A DNA stretch of 64,000 nucleotides from Pyxicephalus adspersus (lineage: Eukaryota; Chordata; Amphibia; Anura; Pyxicephalidae). The translations under genes were made by a program, and so were the position numbers. Below are positions 13,232 through 24,868 of this stretch, piece after piece (within the stretch, counting starts at the first letter, position 1; each line of letters opens with the position of its first letter). Location: assembly GCF_032062135.1 (NCBI RefSeq), contig NC_092859.1:28001548-28065547 (forward strand). The letters run 5' to 3'. Below the pieces are notes generated by a model. That model did no database searches. It was not told the origin of the DNA and saw only the letters and a program-made list of their open reading frames with translations.

Positions 13232-13427
13232 GGGCCTAATTTATTACAGATTTCCAGGGCTGGAGAGGGTACACTTTTATCAGTGAACCTGGGTGATCCA
13301 GCAAACCTGGAATGGATCTAGCACAGGATTCAAAACATTTGCTAGCAAATATCAAATGACGTTTAGGAAATCCAGCTTCACTGATGAAAGTGGATCCTTT
13401 CCAGCCCTGGAGAGCTTTAAAAAAATC
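13232..13427. mobile_element. Long-armed palindromic MITE, copy A
   Basis: The copy begins GGGCCTAATTTATTACAG and ends AGAGCTTTAAAAAAATCA. Between the ends it has the family body: GAGAGGGTACACTTTTATCAG, GGTGATCCAGCAAACCTGG, then CACTGATGAAAGTGGATCC on the inverted arm. It matches the complete copy at 25599-25819 and the copy at 40399-40618 through most of their length. The right arm is mutated in its A-run, and about 25 bp are missing from the middle. Confidence 0.8.
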
Positions 13428-13793
13428 ACACTTATTCCTTCCTAGATGAGTCTATTTTTTTATTACGTAGCACAGCCATATTGAAATAAGCATTTGAAAA
13501 AGTCTTGATATTTCCTGATCTCACTCCTCTTTAAGCTAAAGGAATGTTTTTGAACACTTGTAATGAGCTTTGAGTTTGCCAGCAAAGGTAATAAAGGCTG
13601 GGGGTTTTTGCAGCTCAAATGTTTGTATTGATGATATAAAAAATAAAGGAAAATTTGTCATAACTCAAAGTACAAACACTGTATAATCATTTGGGGGGTA
13701 TTTCTCATGCAATAGCATAGGATACCAGACCAATTAGCTAGACATAGTATTCTCAAAATCATATAAGAGAGAGATCAATAACATTGTCTCATA

Positions 13794-13835
13794 CCTGACG
13801 CGTTTTGCCATTAAGGCTTCCTCAGGGGATGCGTA
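13794..13835 (-). ncRNA. Hammerhead-ribozyme-like motif, core mutated
   Basis: Minus-strand layout: stem I 5' side GCATCCC, core CTGAGGA (13825-13819), an unpaired A, stem II GCC (13817-13815) with loop TTAAT and GGC (13809-13807), AAAA (13806-13803) where GAAA is expected, CGCGTC (13802-13797) giving a minimal stem III and cleavage-type GUC, then stem I 3' side AGGTATG. Stem I can form about five pairs with one bulge. The G-to-A change in the second core box would be expected to abolish cleavage. A genuine hammerhead identity needs a covariance-model match. Confidence 0.4.
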
Positions 13836-13978
13836 GGGAGCACTATACGAAATGTACGCTCATACAGAAGTTGCTGTGTCTCTACCTTCACTCACACTGA
13901 TGCACACTATGCAGTTTGCTTCTAGGAGTTTGGTCCCAGTAATCAACTACATTGAATTTACCAGTAAGATTCGGATAC

Positions 13979-14653
13979 TTACATCCTCTGATATAACCTG
14001 CTATCCATGGTACAGTGATTTTTACACAAGAAATATGGCTCACCAGTTGGGCATCTGTAAACCATATTTACGTTGGATGAATGGACCAGTCTCCTCAAAC
14101 CACCAGGATCAGAACACTTAACATCTGTACTAATTCCTTTTGTGCTTATAGCATAAGTATAGAACACCTTCAGCTGTGATTCTTCAAATACCCTATATAA
14201 ACCTTTACTGGTCATCTTTAATACCATAACAATTCGTACAGTATTGCACCTCTGAATAAGCCATACTGTGGCAAAATGCGTGGTATGGCATACGGTCATC
14301 GTTTTACCATTGTTAGCATATCTTTGTATAGAACTAATTATCCCAACTCTGTGAAGGTTATCATAGATAGGGATATGACTTATCGAAATGTATTGAATAA
14401 TTATGTATGAATCTGAAGCATATGAATACATAATTACCTTTCTACAACCCTGAGCCTCAAACCTCTTTCTTTCCTCTTCAAAACACTCAAGTATCTTGCA
14501 GCAGAAGTTTGCCAGGCTTATGCTGGATCCAGGATATTTGTGAGTTTGGTTGCTTGGAATACCACCGACAGATATTTTCAAATTGGCGTTGGATCCAAAG
14601 GCAACAAAAGAAAGAGAATACAGTGCAGAGTTGTTTCCTGTAGGGAGCAGCAA
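13979..14653 (-). other. Unassigned 224-codon open frame over PLE-like repeat
   Basis: This is the longest open frame in the window. Its translation shows no domain that I recognise, no signal peptide and no clear membrane segment. It overlaps the plus-strand hammerhead-like motif at 14243-14292, so at least part of it is antisense to repeat sequence. The length is somewhat more than expected by chance in AT-rich DNA, so a residual transposon frame is possible, but there is no positive evidence for a protein. Confidence 0.2.
14243..14292 (+). ncRNA. Second hammerhead-like motif, more decayed
   Basis: Plus-strand CTGAATA (14252-14258) is followed by a GCC/GGC stem with loop, AAAA and TGCGTGG. 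The spacing matches the inverted motif at 13794-13835. Two of the invariant positions in the first core box and the GTC cleavage triplet are changed, so activity is not expected. Confidence 0.3.
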
Positions 14654-14659
14654 GGAGTG

Positions 14660-16221
14660 CTGTGTTCACCTAGCCTGAGATTTTGGCACATGCCCATTGG
14701 ATGTGTGTGTTTCCTTTATTTTGTTGTACCATCAATACATACATTTTGTGCGGTAAAAAAAAACCCAGTCTTTGTTTTCTTTGCTTTTGAATTATATATA
14801 ATGGTGGGCGGCTCCACTGAAACATTACAAGACATAGGAATAGAACCATTTTTGTGTTTTCCTATATCTGAGTTGGCCAGCCTCGCATCAGACACAGGAG
14901 GACTTTGGAAAGTTTGCCATGGAACTGATCTTTCTGGCCTTCCTACAGTTGCTGTATATTTGTCTCTCTTACACCAGAGAGTATGTTTAATTCATCTGAC
15001 AAGCACCCAGATAAGAATACATAAATAAACATATTTGTGGGGGCTGAGCAGAAAAAGATCCTTTGCAAAGCTGAAGTGTGAATTCATAACATTAAATCAC
15101 AAACGAAGAACCATCACTGCCAGTCCTTTGTGCTCCCTTTTCCTTCCATTAAACTATGGAGCCATTTAAAATATTTCTGCTTCTAGTGAGGCACGCTACT
15201 TTTTCTGTTCTCTTCTCAACACCCCAAGGAATTTATATACATTTTGCTTTTACCGCATGATGTTTTACCTATTTAGTATTGTGTTACTATTATCGGTCAT
15301 TTTCCAGTGTAAACGTTCAGCTTTAAATAAAAAAGTACATTCTGAAGAGACAGGTAATCGTATTGTATATAGAGACAACTAGCTTTTTTACTTTGGGAAG
15401 AATCTGCAAAGGTTAGAACTAAGATTTTAATATATTCGGTGGTCCTACTGTTAAAATCCATCATTTCTGTTGGTCCTGGTGGTTGTAGTGGTGCCAATAA
15501 GAAAAAAGCAAAAAAAAATGAAAATTTTACGCTAGTTTGGTAGAATGATGGGTGTTCTAGAAGACAAATTATTCACCTGAGCACACTATTCATCCGTGCT
15601 ACAGAAATCAACTCCAGGCAGTGTCATGTATATGAAATAATTACTGGTGCTTTGAAATCCCCTCTTTTGCTTGCCCTGTAATCCAAACCAATGCCTCCAA
15701 TCCAATCACTGTAGTGCAGCTCTGCCCACTAACTGCATTGCCATGTGGCAAATATCCATTGTTTAATGTTGTATTTTGAACCACCTCCCCAATCTGGTGA
15801 GGGTTTCATCACTGTTAGGGTATAGTTATCCTCAGAAAAAAAACCTGAAAACAATCCATAGGGAACAGGAAACAGCTGTAAGAGAGATTAGCTTTCATTT
15901 CCTTTGGTCTCCATGATGGAAAGTAAAGGAAAATCTCCCTAATAGGACACAGACCAAAAAAATAAGGTACATTTATACAGGTGGGGAATTCATTTTCAGG
16001 AATAGTCTCAATGTTGGGATTAGAGTAAATAGGTTGAATTGACATTGGGTATAGATTATGATTACATTTTAGGGCTGAGGGTAACACCAAAATGGAACTG
16101 TTGTATTTTATTACTAACCTTTTCCAAAGTCTTTAGGCTGATCACATGATATCACAGGGTTTTTCAACTTTTCTCTAGTCCAGGTGGTCCTAACTAATTC
16201 AATGCACTTGTACACATAGGC
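14660..16221. other. Unique non-coding stretch
   Basis: I see no gene, repeat family or RNA here. An open frame of 162 codons at 14540-15028 has no recognisable domain and starts inside repeat-flanking sequence. The remainder is ordinary AT-rich DNA with short A-runs (for example near 15508-15518). Confidence 0.4.
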
Positions 16222-16370
16222 CCTGAATGGATCCAGTCCAGGATTAAAAACATTTGCTAACAAATACCTTATCGCTTTTAGGAAATCCATTCCAGGTTTG
16301 CTGGATTACCCAGCTTCACTGATGAAAGTGTATTCTCTCCAGCCTTGGACAACTTTAATAAATCAGGGCC
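16222..16370. mobile_element. Long-armed palindromic MITE, copy B (left arm missing)
   Basis: The segment starts in the middle of the family at TGAATGGATCCAGTCCAGG and runs through the right arm to AATAAATCAGGGCC. The shared words GGTTTGCTGGAT, CACTGATGAAAGTGTAT and TTTAATAAATCAGG identify it. The left arm, present in the copies at 25599 and 40399, is absent. Confidence 0.8.
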
Positions 16371-16429
16371 AATGAATAAAGCATGCCATCCTGATGCCTT
16401 CTCAGGGGGTGGAATCATGGGACCCTATA

Positions 16430-16665
16430 CCTGCAGTAAGTTTAAGCTGTCCTGGCTTCTCTCTTCTTTCAGACGGGACCATCTTCTTTCTTCTTTTTCT
16501 GTTATGCTCATGTCACACCATCCTGTACTGCAGAGGTGCAAGATTGGATGACATGTCTTCCCAAAAAAAATGCCTCACTGCAAATCTCACTGCACATGCG
16601 TAGGAAAGCCCCTTATGACGTGATCGGGCATGCTTAGAAGGAGCAGCTCAATACCTCCTGGGATA
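16430..16665 (-). mobile_element. CpG-rich MITE, degraded inverted copy
   Basis: On the minus strand this piece follows the same order as the fuller copies at 17649 and 48656: CCCAGGAGG, GCTGCTCCTTCT, GCATGCCCGA, CACATGCG-type words, GCAGTGAGAT, a T-run, a GTGACATG remnant of the GTCACC palindrome, then AGAAGAAAGAAGATGG. Both ends are missing or unrecognisable, and substitutions are many, so it is older than the other two copies. Confidence 0.65.
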
Positions 16666-17648
16666 TGTTATATATGTATCCCATATGTATTTCTGTTTAG
16701 AAAGGGATGTGTTCTCCCCGAAGAATGGTAAAAAGATCAATTTTAGGGTTAGCCACCCTTTTCTATAATGCTAAAACTGTAGTGATAGGTCTGGTTTAAG
16801 TGGTGCTTGATGTCATTCAGCAAGGAAGACCAAGGACATCTTGTTTGGTGGGAAAAGTACTGGGGAATTGGCTCCAGGATTTTACCCTTAGCTGTTTTTT
16901 ATATATATTTTTCCCTACTTGGGAGACTTTAGTAGGCTTTAGTATTAGAGCCAGGTCAGGGTAATGTTTTTCTGGGGGAGGGGGGGTGACTAAGTCTAAC
17001 TCCAAATTCAGCAGTGTCAATATCTATCCGCTAACATGACAATATCATTATGAATTGAATTTTCATAGCCATAAAGAGCTTTCTTTAGTCCACTGTTATA
17101 TTAAATACTTTTCTTTGTATATTTTTTAAATTATTTAATAATAATAAATCATGACAGTCTTACACTATAATGCCTACTTCAAATATGGTGCTTGGACGGT
17201 GCACAGACCTAGTTATAGTCATATAAAAGAAGAAATGTAAGAATTGCAGCCTGTTAATTCACACTAGTGATAGCACTAAATATTGAGACATGAAAATATA
17301 TTTCTGTACTGTCCTACACCTAATCTGGCTGTGAATCCTGCACCCACTTTATCACTGGAAATGATACAGAATGACATTTTTCAAAGAAATACAGTGGGTG
17401 ATATAAAATAACGCCAGGGCCGGTGAGGTACATAAATCTCCAGCATCCGAGGCACCAGTATAGCACTGCTTCTATGTAAAATACAAAAAAAATGATGGGT
17501 TCATTTAGAAAAAGAACAGCTGAAAAGTGCAATGATGGATTTCGATGAAGATGGGATGCAAAATGCAGTTACTCAGAACCACCAATCAGATATCTTATTG
17601 CAACTAGGTCAGTCAATGCAGATCTTACCTGGTCATTGCTATGGACTA

Positions 17649-18147
17649 TTAAAGCGTACCTAAACTCAGAAATTTCACTTTACATAAAAGGATAGACAAC
17701 CAGATAACAAAGGTAAAAATTCTGTTGTTTGTTTTTTTTTTAAAGTGCAACACCCTTTTTTTAAAAGAAAATCGAGAATAAATGGCAGTGCAGAGCCTCC
17801 TGGGATACCTACGCCACGCATCCTGGGAGGCTCTTGGCTGCTCCTTCTGCGCATGCCCGAGTATCCTGCCTTTTTGGGCAAAGGGAAAAATTTGCTGATT
17901 TAACACATGCGCAGTGAGATTGGCAATTTTTTTTTCATCCTACGTCACCTGATCTAGCGCCTGGATCAGGTGATGTAAAATGGAAGAAGAGGAGAAGATG
18001 GCGGCACCCAGAATGTCGGCTCCGGGACAGGTGCCGGGACAACGCAGGACCCTATGCAGGACATCTCTGGATGGATCAGACTGCCCTGCAGGATTGAAGG
18101 TAAATGTATTTTTTGGGGGGGCACTTTTCAGTTTAGTTCCTCTATAA
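17649..18147 (+). mobile_element. CpG-rich MITE, copy 1 (possible TTAA type)
   Basis: The left end TTAAAGCGTACCTAAACTCAG and the right end CAGTTTAGTTCCTCTATAA are imperfect inverted repeats. Inside are nested palindromes: CCTCCTGGGAT with ATCCTGGGAGG (17798-17831), and GTCACCTGATC with GATCAGGTGATG around 17944-17976. GAAGATGGCGGC and TTGAAGGTAAATG follow near the right end. A T/A run-rich insert at 17715-17775 makes it longer than the copy at 48656. There is no coding capacity; the autonomous partner is unknown. Confidence 0.8.
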
Positions 18148-21100
18148 AGAACAGGAGGAACGGGTGGCTTCTGTGGGGTATTGGGATTGGCTTGTTTTTT
18201 GGATGCACAGTTGTCTGAATGATTGTTTCCACACCCCTCCATGAACAGTGACAGTGTGCAAGAAGTGGTAATTACTTTGTTTGTCATAACTGGACTGGTC
18301 TGATAGAAAGCAACAGACTGGAAAAGCTACAATACTGCTGTCAGCAAAAGACCAAAGGATGCAGGCTGTCTTGGGTTTTGGTCACATTAGGCTGAACAGC
18401 AACCATTTACTTTTTTGGATCACTTGTAAATGAAAATGCTCCCGGTTCTCTTCTTACTTTTTTCCTATCTTGTGTCCAGCAATAGACTATTCTTGTATTA
18501 TTGTTCTGAGTGCACCCTGCAGGGCTGGGTCTATAACTCCTGAGAAATAGGTTTAATGCACACTGAACATTATTCAGCTTGGAACAGTTGCTGCATCAGA
18601 CCATTGGTCGGTGGGCCTTTGGGGTAAACTTAGCAGCAAAATCTGCTTTTATTATTCTGAAAAAAGATAGGCAATGTATTTTTAAAATGAAATAACAAAG
18701 TGGAATTGTGCTTTTAATATATTCAACTACTATAATAATATTTACGGTAAGATTCTATTTTGCACACTGAAATATTAAATCAGGTTTGTAGCAGCCATGC
18801 CTGCAGTAGCACAGCAAAGGGAATGGCGATTTTCAGAAGCAGCTGTTACCTGACAGAGTTAACAAACCGGTGAGTGTGCAAGCAGTTAGCTGCAAGCTTG
18901 CAGTCATTAATAATGCATCTAGCAGGTTATAGGATTTCCATGCTGGTTATAATAGAATCATTTCTTTTTTTGCTAATGTGCATGTAACATTAAACAGCTC
19001 AGCAGGCTGGGGGGACGGGGCAGCGAGGCCGCTTATTGAGGTCTCTGCATCTAATGCTGAACGTCAGGAGCAACACAGCAACTGCTCTCGCTTGCTTACA
19101 AACAAAATCAAAAATACAGGTTCATGTTGCAAGTTCATCATTTTACAGTAGCTCTAAGACGTCAATGGGTTTTTTTCCCTTTCTTTCCTCTCTCTACAGC
19201 TTACATCAAAATGAACATGGTGGCTGTGGCATCCCATCTGAAAACATTTTGTTTCCTTTATTTTCTTCTCAGTAATTCCTTTTTTTCTCTCCAGTGAACA
19301 CAAAAATCAACAGTGACTCTTAAAGTGAGAAACTAATAAAGTGTTTTCAGCTGTACATGTAATTTATGAAATTACACGCATTAAACGCAAGCTATTAGGC
19401 AGAAGAAAAAACTTTGATCATTGGGCATTGAAGACATTTTTTTTTAGGTCTTTAATATATTTTATGTCTTCAAAACAAGCATTAAATAGGGATTTCATAA
19501 GGAGCAAATGTTGTTAGTTGAGCAATCTTTGTGCTGTTTGATCATTTAGGGTTTAAATTTACACTAAGCGCTCACATTGTAACCTGCAATTTAAATGGAT
19601 AAAGATCACAAGATCAACCCACCACCCCCTTGCTTTGCTTTGGTGCCCTTCTTGGCGCATAAATAGGCCTTGTATGTTTGGAAGAAGCTTTCCCAATTTG
19701 CATTGGCAATTTCAACCCCCTGTATAATGAATAACCACCAGAATTTATGATCCTCATTGACCAAAATGTGTTTGGATATGTTGGTGAAGCAAAAATTGTC
19801 AAATTTACTCTTCATTACTCAACATCTTGGTTGCATCAGACATTTTAGAAGGTCAGAAATGGTAGCTTACATATTTTTTAGGTTTTTAATATTATCATTA
19901 TTATATTATTATTATTCTTTGCTTACAGCCCAACTCTGGAATACATTTGTTTTCTAAATGTCCTCATGGAGTTGTGTTCTATTGGAAAGAATTAGATTCC
20001 TGTCCTATAGCTATGATGGGAAATTGAAAAAAAATCTTAAAAAAATAAGTTAAATTCTCCTATAGAGAGTTGTTACTAAAGCTGTCATGGTATGATTAAT
20101 TTTTTACTGTTTTGGTAAAAGATAACATTTTAGAATCCTAGTTGTTCATAAAAAAATAGCTTATTTGCTTTTGATATTTGCAGGTTTGGTAAATGCCCAG
20201 TCCCTTACCTTGCCCAGTCCCTTACCCTGCCCTGTCAGACTTACAGAAGTGGCAAATGTTCCAAGTCAACAGGAGAGTTTAAGTTTTGAACATGGCAAAG
20301 TTTAGAACTATGGCGGCAGCTGAAATGTTTAGAACTGTTTAGTGAGTGAGTCAGCATGAACTTTGTGTAGAGAAATTGATGTGAACATGAACATGACGAG
20401 ATCATTTGGTAGCCAAAGCTGAACACCAGTATATATAAAAGACATATAACACATCATTTCTTTTTTTAAATAAATGATTTTTAACTTAACTTAACAGCCA
20501 ATCAGAGAGAAAGCAATGTGACAGATGGATCAGTCCATCAGGCTCCTGCTACTCATTTCATTGTCCCATCACAGGCCTGAGGACAGACAAGACCTGTTGC
20601 TGTTACATAATCTCAGCTCTCAAACCTTTTTCGTTTTTTTTTTCTTAAACACAATTTCTATGCATTGGTTAGGTTGCCCTTAACGTTTATCTACCTCACA
20701 TAGAAAGCCGGGAGTGAATGGAACCATGATATATGGCAATACAGTGAAGGGCTGGAGGCTTACCTATAATTCAGAGTCTGATTCTTCCCTATAAATCTTT
20801 GGCCCCACTTGTAAAATGCCGAAAAATGAAGGATGAATGGAGAAAAGGCGTATGTATTGGCATCTGTATCTTATTTACTGCAAATCTTGCGGCTAGTCCA
20901 AAGCGTCAGTCATCCTGAATGCAGAAACCTATTAACTCACAGCTCCGAGCACTTTTATGGAATATATAGGTGTTATCTTTTTTTTTTTATATACCAAGTG
21001 ATTTATGGTTTAAAGCGTGTTAGCTTCCTTCAATTATTGAACCACGTGTGGTATTTTATTGGACCACGCTGTTTGCAATAATAATGAGCTCGCATTGAGT

Positions 21101-21354
21101 TAGGCTTAGTAAAAAAAAGATAAAATTTCTGAGGGAACTGTTTTGTAATTAAATGCTTTTAAAGTAGAATTATGCTCATATATTACATATAAGATTCAGT
21201 CGCCAATAACATTGCCATGGCAGTTTTTGTTCTGAGTCCTCCTATAATATAGCCTAGCTACAGGTGACCCTACCAGTAAATGTTCTTTTTTTCATTTACT
21301 GAAATATGGTGACAGCAGTGTTAGTTCTAAAACTGTAAAGCAGCTCCTCCTCAA
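18148..21354. other. Unique stretch, candidate conserved islands
   Basis: No gene is recognisable. A low-repeat island at about 18760-19050 has mixed base composition with TAAT/ATTA cores (CATTAATAATGCATC) and looks like candidate conserved non-coding DNA. A 16-bp near-perfect tandem duplication of TGCCCAGTCCCTTACC occurs at about 20197-20230. The remainder is AT-rich with T-runs near 19438 and 20632. Confidence 0.4.
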
Positions 21355-21455
21355 GTGTCATTGTTTGTATCTGTCTGTCATATGCCCTTCTTTTAAATAT
21401 ACAGCGCTGTGTAATATGTTGGCGCTATATAAATTTAGTTTATTATTATTAATTA
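21355..21455 (+). repeat. SINE/LINE 3' tail, L2/CR1 type
   Basis: The piece contains GTTTGTATCTGTCTGTCATATGC, then ACAGCGCTGTGTAATATGTT, GGCGCTATATAAAT and a TTATTATTATTAAT end. It is the same tail that closes the SINE at 329-638, here on the plus strand without the tRNA head. Similar tails lie at 42480-42556 and 52585-52660. Confidence 0.75.
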
Positions 21456-24400
21456 TGAAGGTTTAAACAGACTATATGTAAACAGCAAACAAATTAAAGT
21501 TCCCATACACCCAAAATCTGTTGTGAATGTTTAGCATTATGTCATAATCATTTGAAAATACATTGCAACATTTTTTTATCCTGAGAACCTACTTATTGCA
21601 GCCTGACAATGCTAAACTGTTGTGGTGCAATTAGTAGCAGCAACCTGCTGTGAAAGCTCCTTTAATGGCTATTGGCTGCCATTCTGAATTGTTTTCAGAA
21701 AACAGGGAGAATGAACTTTGTTTTTAGTTCCTATAGGTGTGGCTCAGCAGGTGGCATATTGGACCTCTGCACAGAGACCACTGCATCCACACAGAGAGTT
21801 AGTCTATATTGAGACTGATGTTTCAGGGCAGTTAGAGCTTCCTGATGTCAGTGAATCACTGCCTCGCAGGATATGCTACAAGTAGCGTTTACCTGTGGCA
21901 TCCCATAGAGAGTGAATAGGGGCAGCATTGAGTGGGACAGCAGAGCTCATCGGCGCCGGCTGTCAAATTTGCTGCACTGTAAATGTTCAAGCTGATGGCA
22001 AGGTACCAACTACGGGAGCCATGCGGGATTGGCAGGTCTGACCTAGGCAAAGGATCCTTTTCTGTAGCATGCTAGCATGGTATAGTCTGTTCCAGTCCCT
22101 AAGGAAATCAAACTGTAAGACTTGCACACCATTTGCTTTGATGCACCTGGAATATTTTAAGCTTATTGACACTAAAAGTTTTTTTGGGCTTTTAATCAAC
22201 TACATAAATGAGATGCCTTTTTGTTCTTATCCCAACTTTTAGCACTCCACAGATGCCTAGTTAAGAAACAATAATAAACAGTAACTGCATTGTATCCATC
22301 AGTGTGCTATATGTGGAGTAATAAAGTCAGGTCTTTGTGAATCTCCTTAAAGATGGCTGTCATTAGTAGATGAGAGACCGGTAATTACTGAAGATAATTA
22401 AACTTGGAAACAGTACAGGGTAATGAATTTTACTGACGTGGAGCGAGGGAGGGATGGTAGGAAGGAATACGGGATATATTAGAGGAAGTCGGCTTTGCCA
22501 GGTAGTGAAGTGCCCCATAAGTGGTTCCCTTACAAGTACTCGTTATATAAAATGTAAGACTGGCGCAGTACAATTGATTGGAGAAAATAATGGAAACCGT
22601 GAATCACTTAGAGTGAATCAGCCAAGCAGTTGTAAACACAACAAGGCTATATAGTCATATTTTGAGAGAATGATACTAAAGAACACTCAGATCAGGGGCT
22701 TTATGATTAGCCATTTAGCAAATATAACGATATTTGATCCCTAGTTGTTTATTTTGTAAAATTCACGGAAGATTCTGTTTGCTATATTGTCCTTAAAGCT
22801 AACCAACCTTCAATATAAAGTTGTAGGTCATTATGCATTCAAAAATTTTACCCTTTAAAATTTAAACTATATTGATTTGTAGGTGCCTGACATAAACTTA
22901 TTGGACATCTCATGCAAAACCAATGCATAAAATCAAGCAAATAGCTCTGCAATTTCCACTTTCCATATTCTAATTTCCATGGTATTTTATATTGTGCACA
23001 TCCAACCTTGTGACAACATTTCGAAAGAAGGTCCTTTTCTGTTCCAACATAACTCCACCCTTGTGCACAATGCCAGCTCTCTTGGCTTGACTAATCTGAT
23101 GAAGAGAACTTGAGTTGCCTGCACTGAACACAGATATAAACCCAACAGAACATATGTGAGATTTTGTACAACACCAATTGCCACCTCTTCTCATCTCATC
23201 CATTACTACATATGGCCTTGGGGTTAAATGGGCAGATATTCCGACAGACACAATCCATTATTTTTTGGAAAGTCTGTTAGTCATATTGTTCTGTCACATT
23301 ATAAGTGCTAGGTAGGCAGGTACAGATGGGTACCTCTGCTGGATGCTAGAAAGGGTAGCTATGTCTAATATTTCACTGTTCTGCATATAGAGGGAGGAAA
23401 GGGGAAACAACAACTTTTGTTGACAGGAGGCAGGCAGGATGGTGGGCACACAGGGAGATGGAAAGGGTGCCCCTGGCATGAGACTGCAGTCTAGACATTT
23501 GCTTACATCGCCTATGCCTAGAAACCACTGTAAATAGGATGTCACAATATTCAGCAACCATGATTTTTCAAAAACTTCTACCTTTTAAAAAAACATCCCT
23601 GGGCTCCAGTCCTATGACTTTCTGGGATAATAATATTAAATGTGATGAAGCATTTCCTCGGTAGGTGCACATGCATGCTTCACCTCTGAGCCAGCATCTT
23701 AATCCAAGAAAAGATGATGACCTGGATTATGGCTGAATAAAAATGGCTCTTACTTTTTAGAGAGAAAAGTAGATTAAGTTATTGCCGGGTGAGTACTGTG
23801 ATCTCTGTGACATGTAATAAATACCTGGGAGAGGTATATTATTTAGCATCCATGTACTTTAATTTGTATATTAGAAGCCCCTTCCAGCATTGGAAACGGT
23901 TTGGGAAATTGGAAAGGTTTTATTTAGCAGCTCTTCCATTGGAATCTAGAGAAAGTGTCCAGTTTAGAATAGCGCGCTATGCACAATAGTCAGTAAACCG
24001 GATGACTCATTGTTTTTTTTTTCCAACAGACTAAAGTCTTTTAAAATGGGGTGAATATATTAAGAGCATTTCTTGGAAGAGAACAACACTTGTACTTTCC
24101 AGTGGCCATTCTTTTAGACTCTCATACTCAGGCTTGGGGAGTTGAGTTATTGAGCAAGTCAGCTCAACGCTGTCTGAAAACAGATACCGTCCAGATTGCT
24201 GGCACTGCATCTCTCGACGGTTCCCAACAGGATCCGGTAAAATGAGTCTATAGGAAAAAAAATGAAAGGTAACCTAATTAAGCAGAAACCGCTGCTCGTC
24301 TCCTTCCCATCAGCAGCTATCATTGGATGGATTTTATCAGCGTCTTTCCGCTCCTCCTGGGAAGGCTGCATTAATCCTCCCGTAAGACCCAACTAATACG

Positions 24401-24543
24401 ATTTATTTGGCAGCACTGCAGCCGGTTTTAATTGCTTCAGACTTTTGAAGTTAACGCTTTAAATGCTCTACAGGAAGCCGCCAAAACGTTGAAGACTTTG
24501 AGCTCTCTTTCCTTAAAAGCCTTTTTTACAGCAGTATGTTCTT
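21456..24543. other. Unique stretch with candidate conserved island
   Basis: Most of this interval shows no recognisable element. From about 24250 to 24530 the sequence is non-repetitive, with words such as CTAATTAAGCAG, GCATTAATCC and TTTTAATTGC, a style typical of conserved developmental enhancers; conservation itself cannot be seen from one sequence. Short open frames here have no similarity that I can identify. Confidence 0.4.
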
Positions 24544-24868
24544 TTAAATGAAAGTGGAACCAAACACCTTGTACACTCACCTGTTCGCATTACGTCATGG
24601 GCGCTGCCAAGTTCTTCCTTCTTTTCTTCCTTGTTTAGATCTTTAGCTGTCTTGATTGGCTGGGGTGAGATGACATCATGAAATCCGCAGTTGCTCGGGA
24701 GTTGATTTAGTCCTGGTAGCCATAGGGAAAGCCAGGATGTGCAAAACTCAGTGATTTAGGCAGCTAAGGAAGCAATCAGGCAGGTATGTTTTATTACAGA
24801 AGACACATTGCCTTCCCTTTCTGCAATAAAAGCCTGCCTGATTCCAAATTTTTAAATTGAAACTTTAG
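24544..24868 (+). mobile_element. MITE candidate with TTAA-type end
   Basis: The left boundary TTAAATGAAAGTGGAACC and the right boundary GAAACTTTAG form a short, imperfect inverted repeat (AAAGT core). The interior has a ATTACGTCAT box near 24590, pyrimidine-rich sequence, then GGCAGGTATGT, a splice-donor-like site. The plan resembles the CpG-rich MITE at 17649 and the elements at 815 and 56452, although the primary sequence differs. No second copy is present in the window, so the assignment is tentative. Confidence 0.45.

Larger units (their letters stand above)
13690..14400. mobile_element. Penelope-like (PLE) terminal sequence, decayed and inverted
   Basis: Two related blocks in opposite orientation face each other. 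On the minus strand, 13832-13790 reads CTGAGGA, a small GCC/GGC hairpin, AAAA, then CGCGTC. On the plus strand, 14252-14285 reads CTGAATA, a GCC/GGC hairpin, AAAA and TGCGTGG. Weaker similarity between the blocks extends beyond these cores (GGTATG and CTAATT words on both sides). This arrangement fits inverted terminal copies of a Penelope-like retroelement, whose terminal repeats are known to carry hammerhead ribozyme motifs. No RT or GIY-YIG coding sequence is recognisable. Assignment is inferred from the motif, not from homology searching. Confidence 0.4.
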
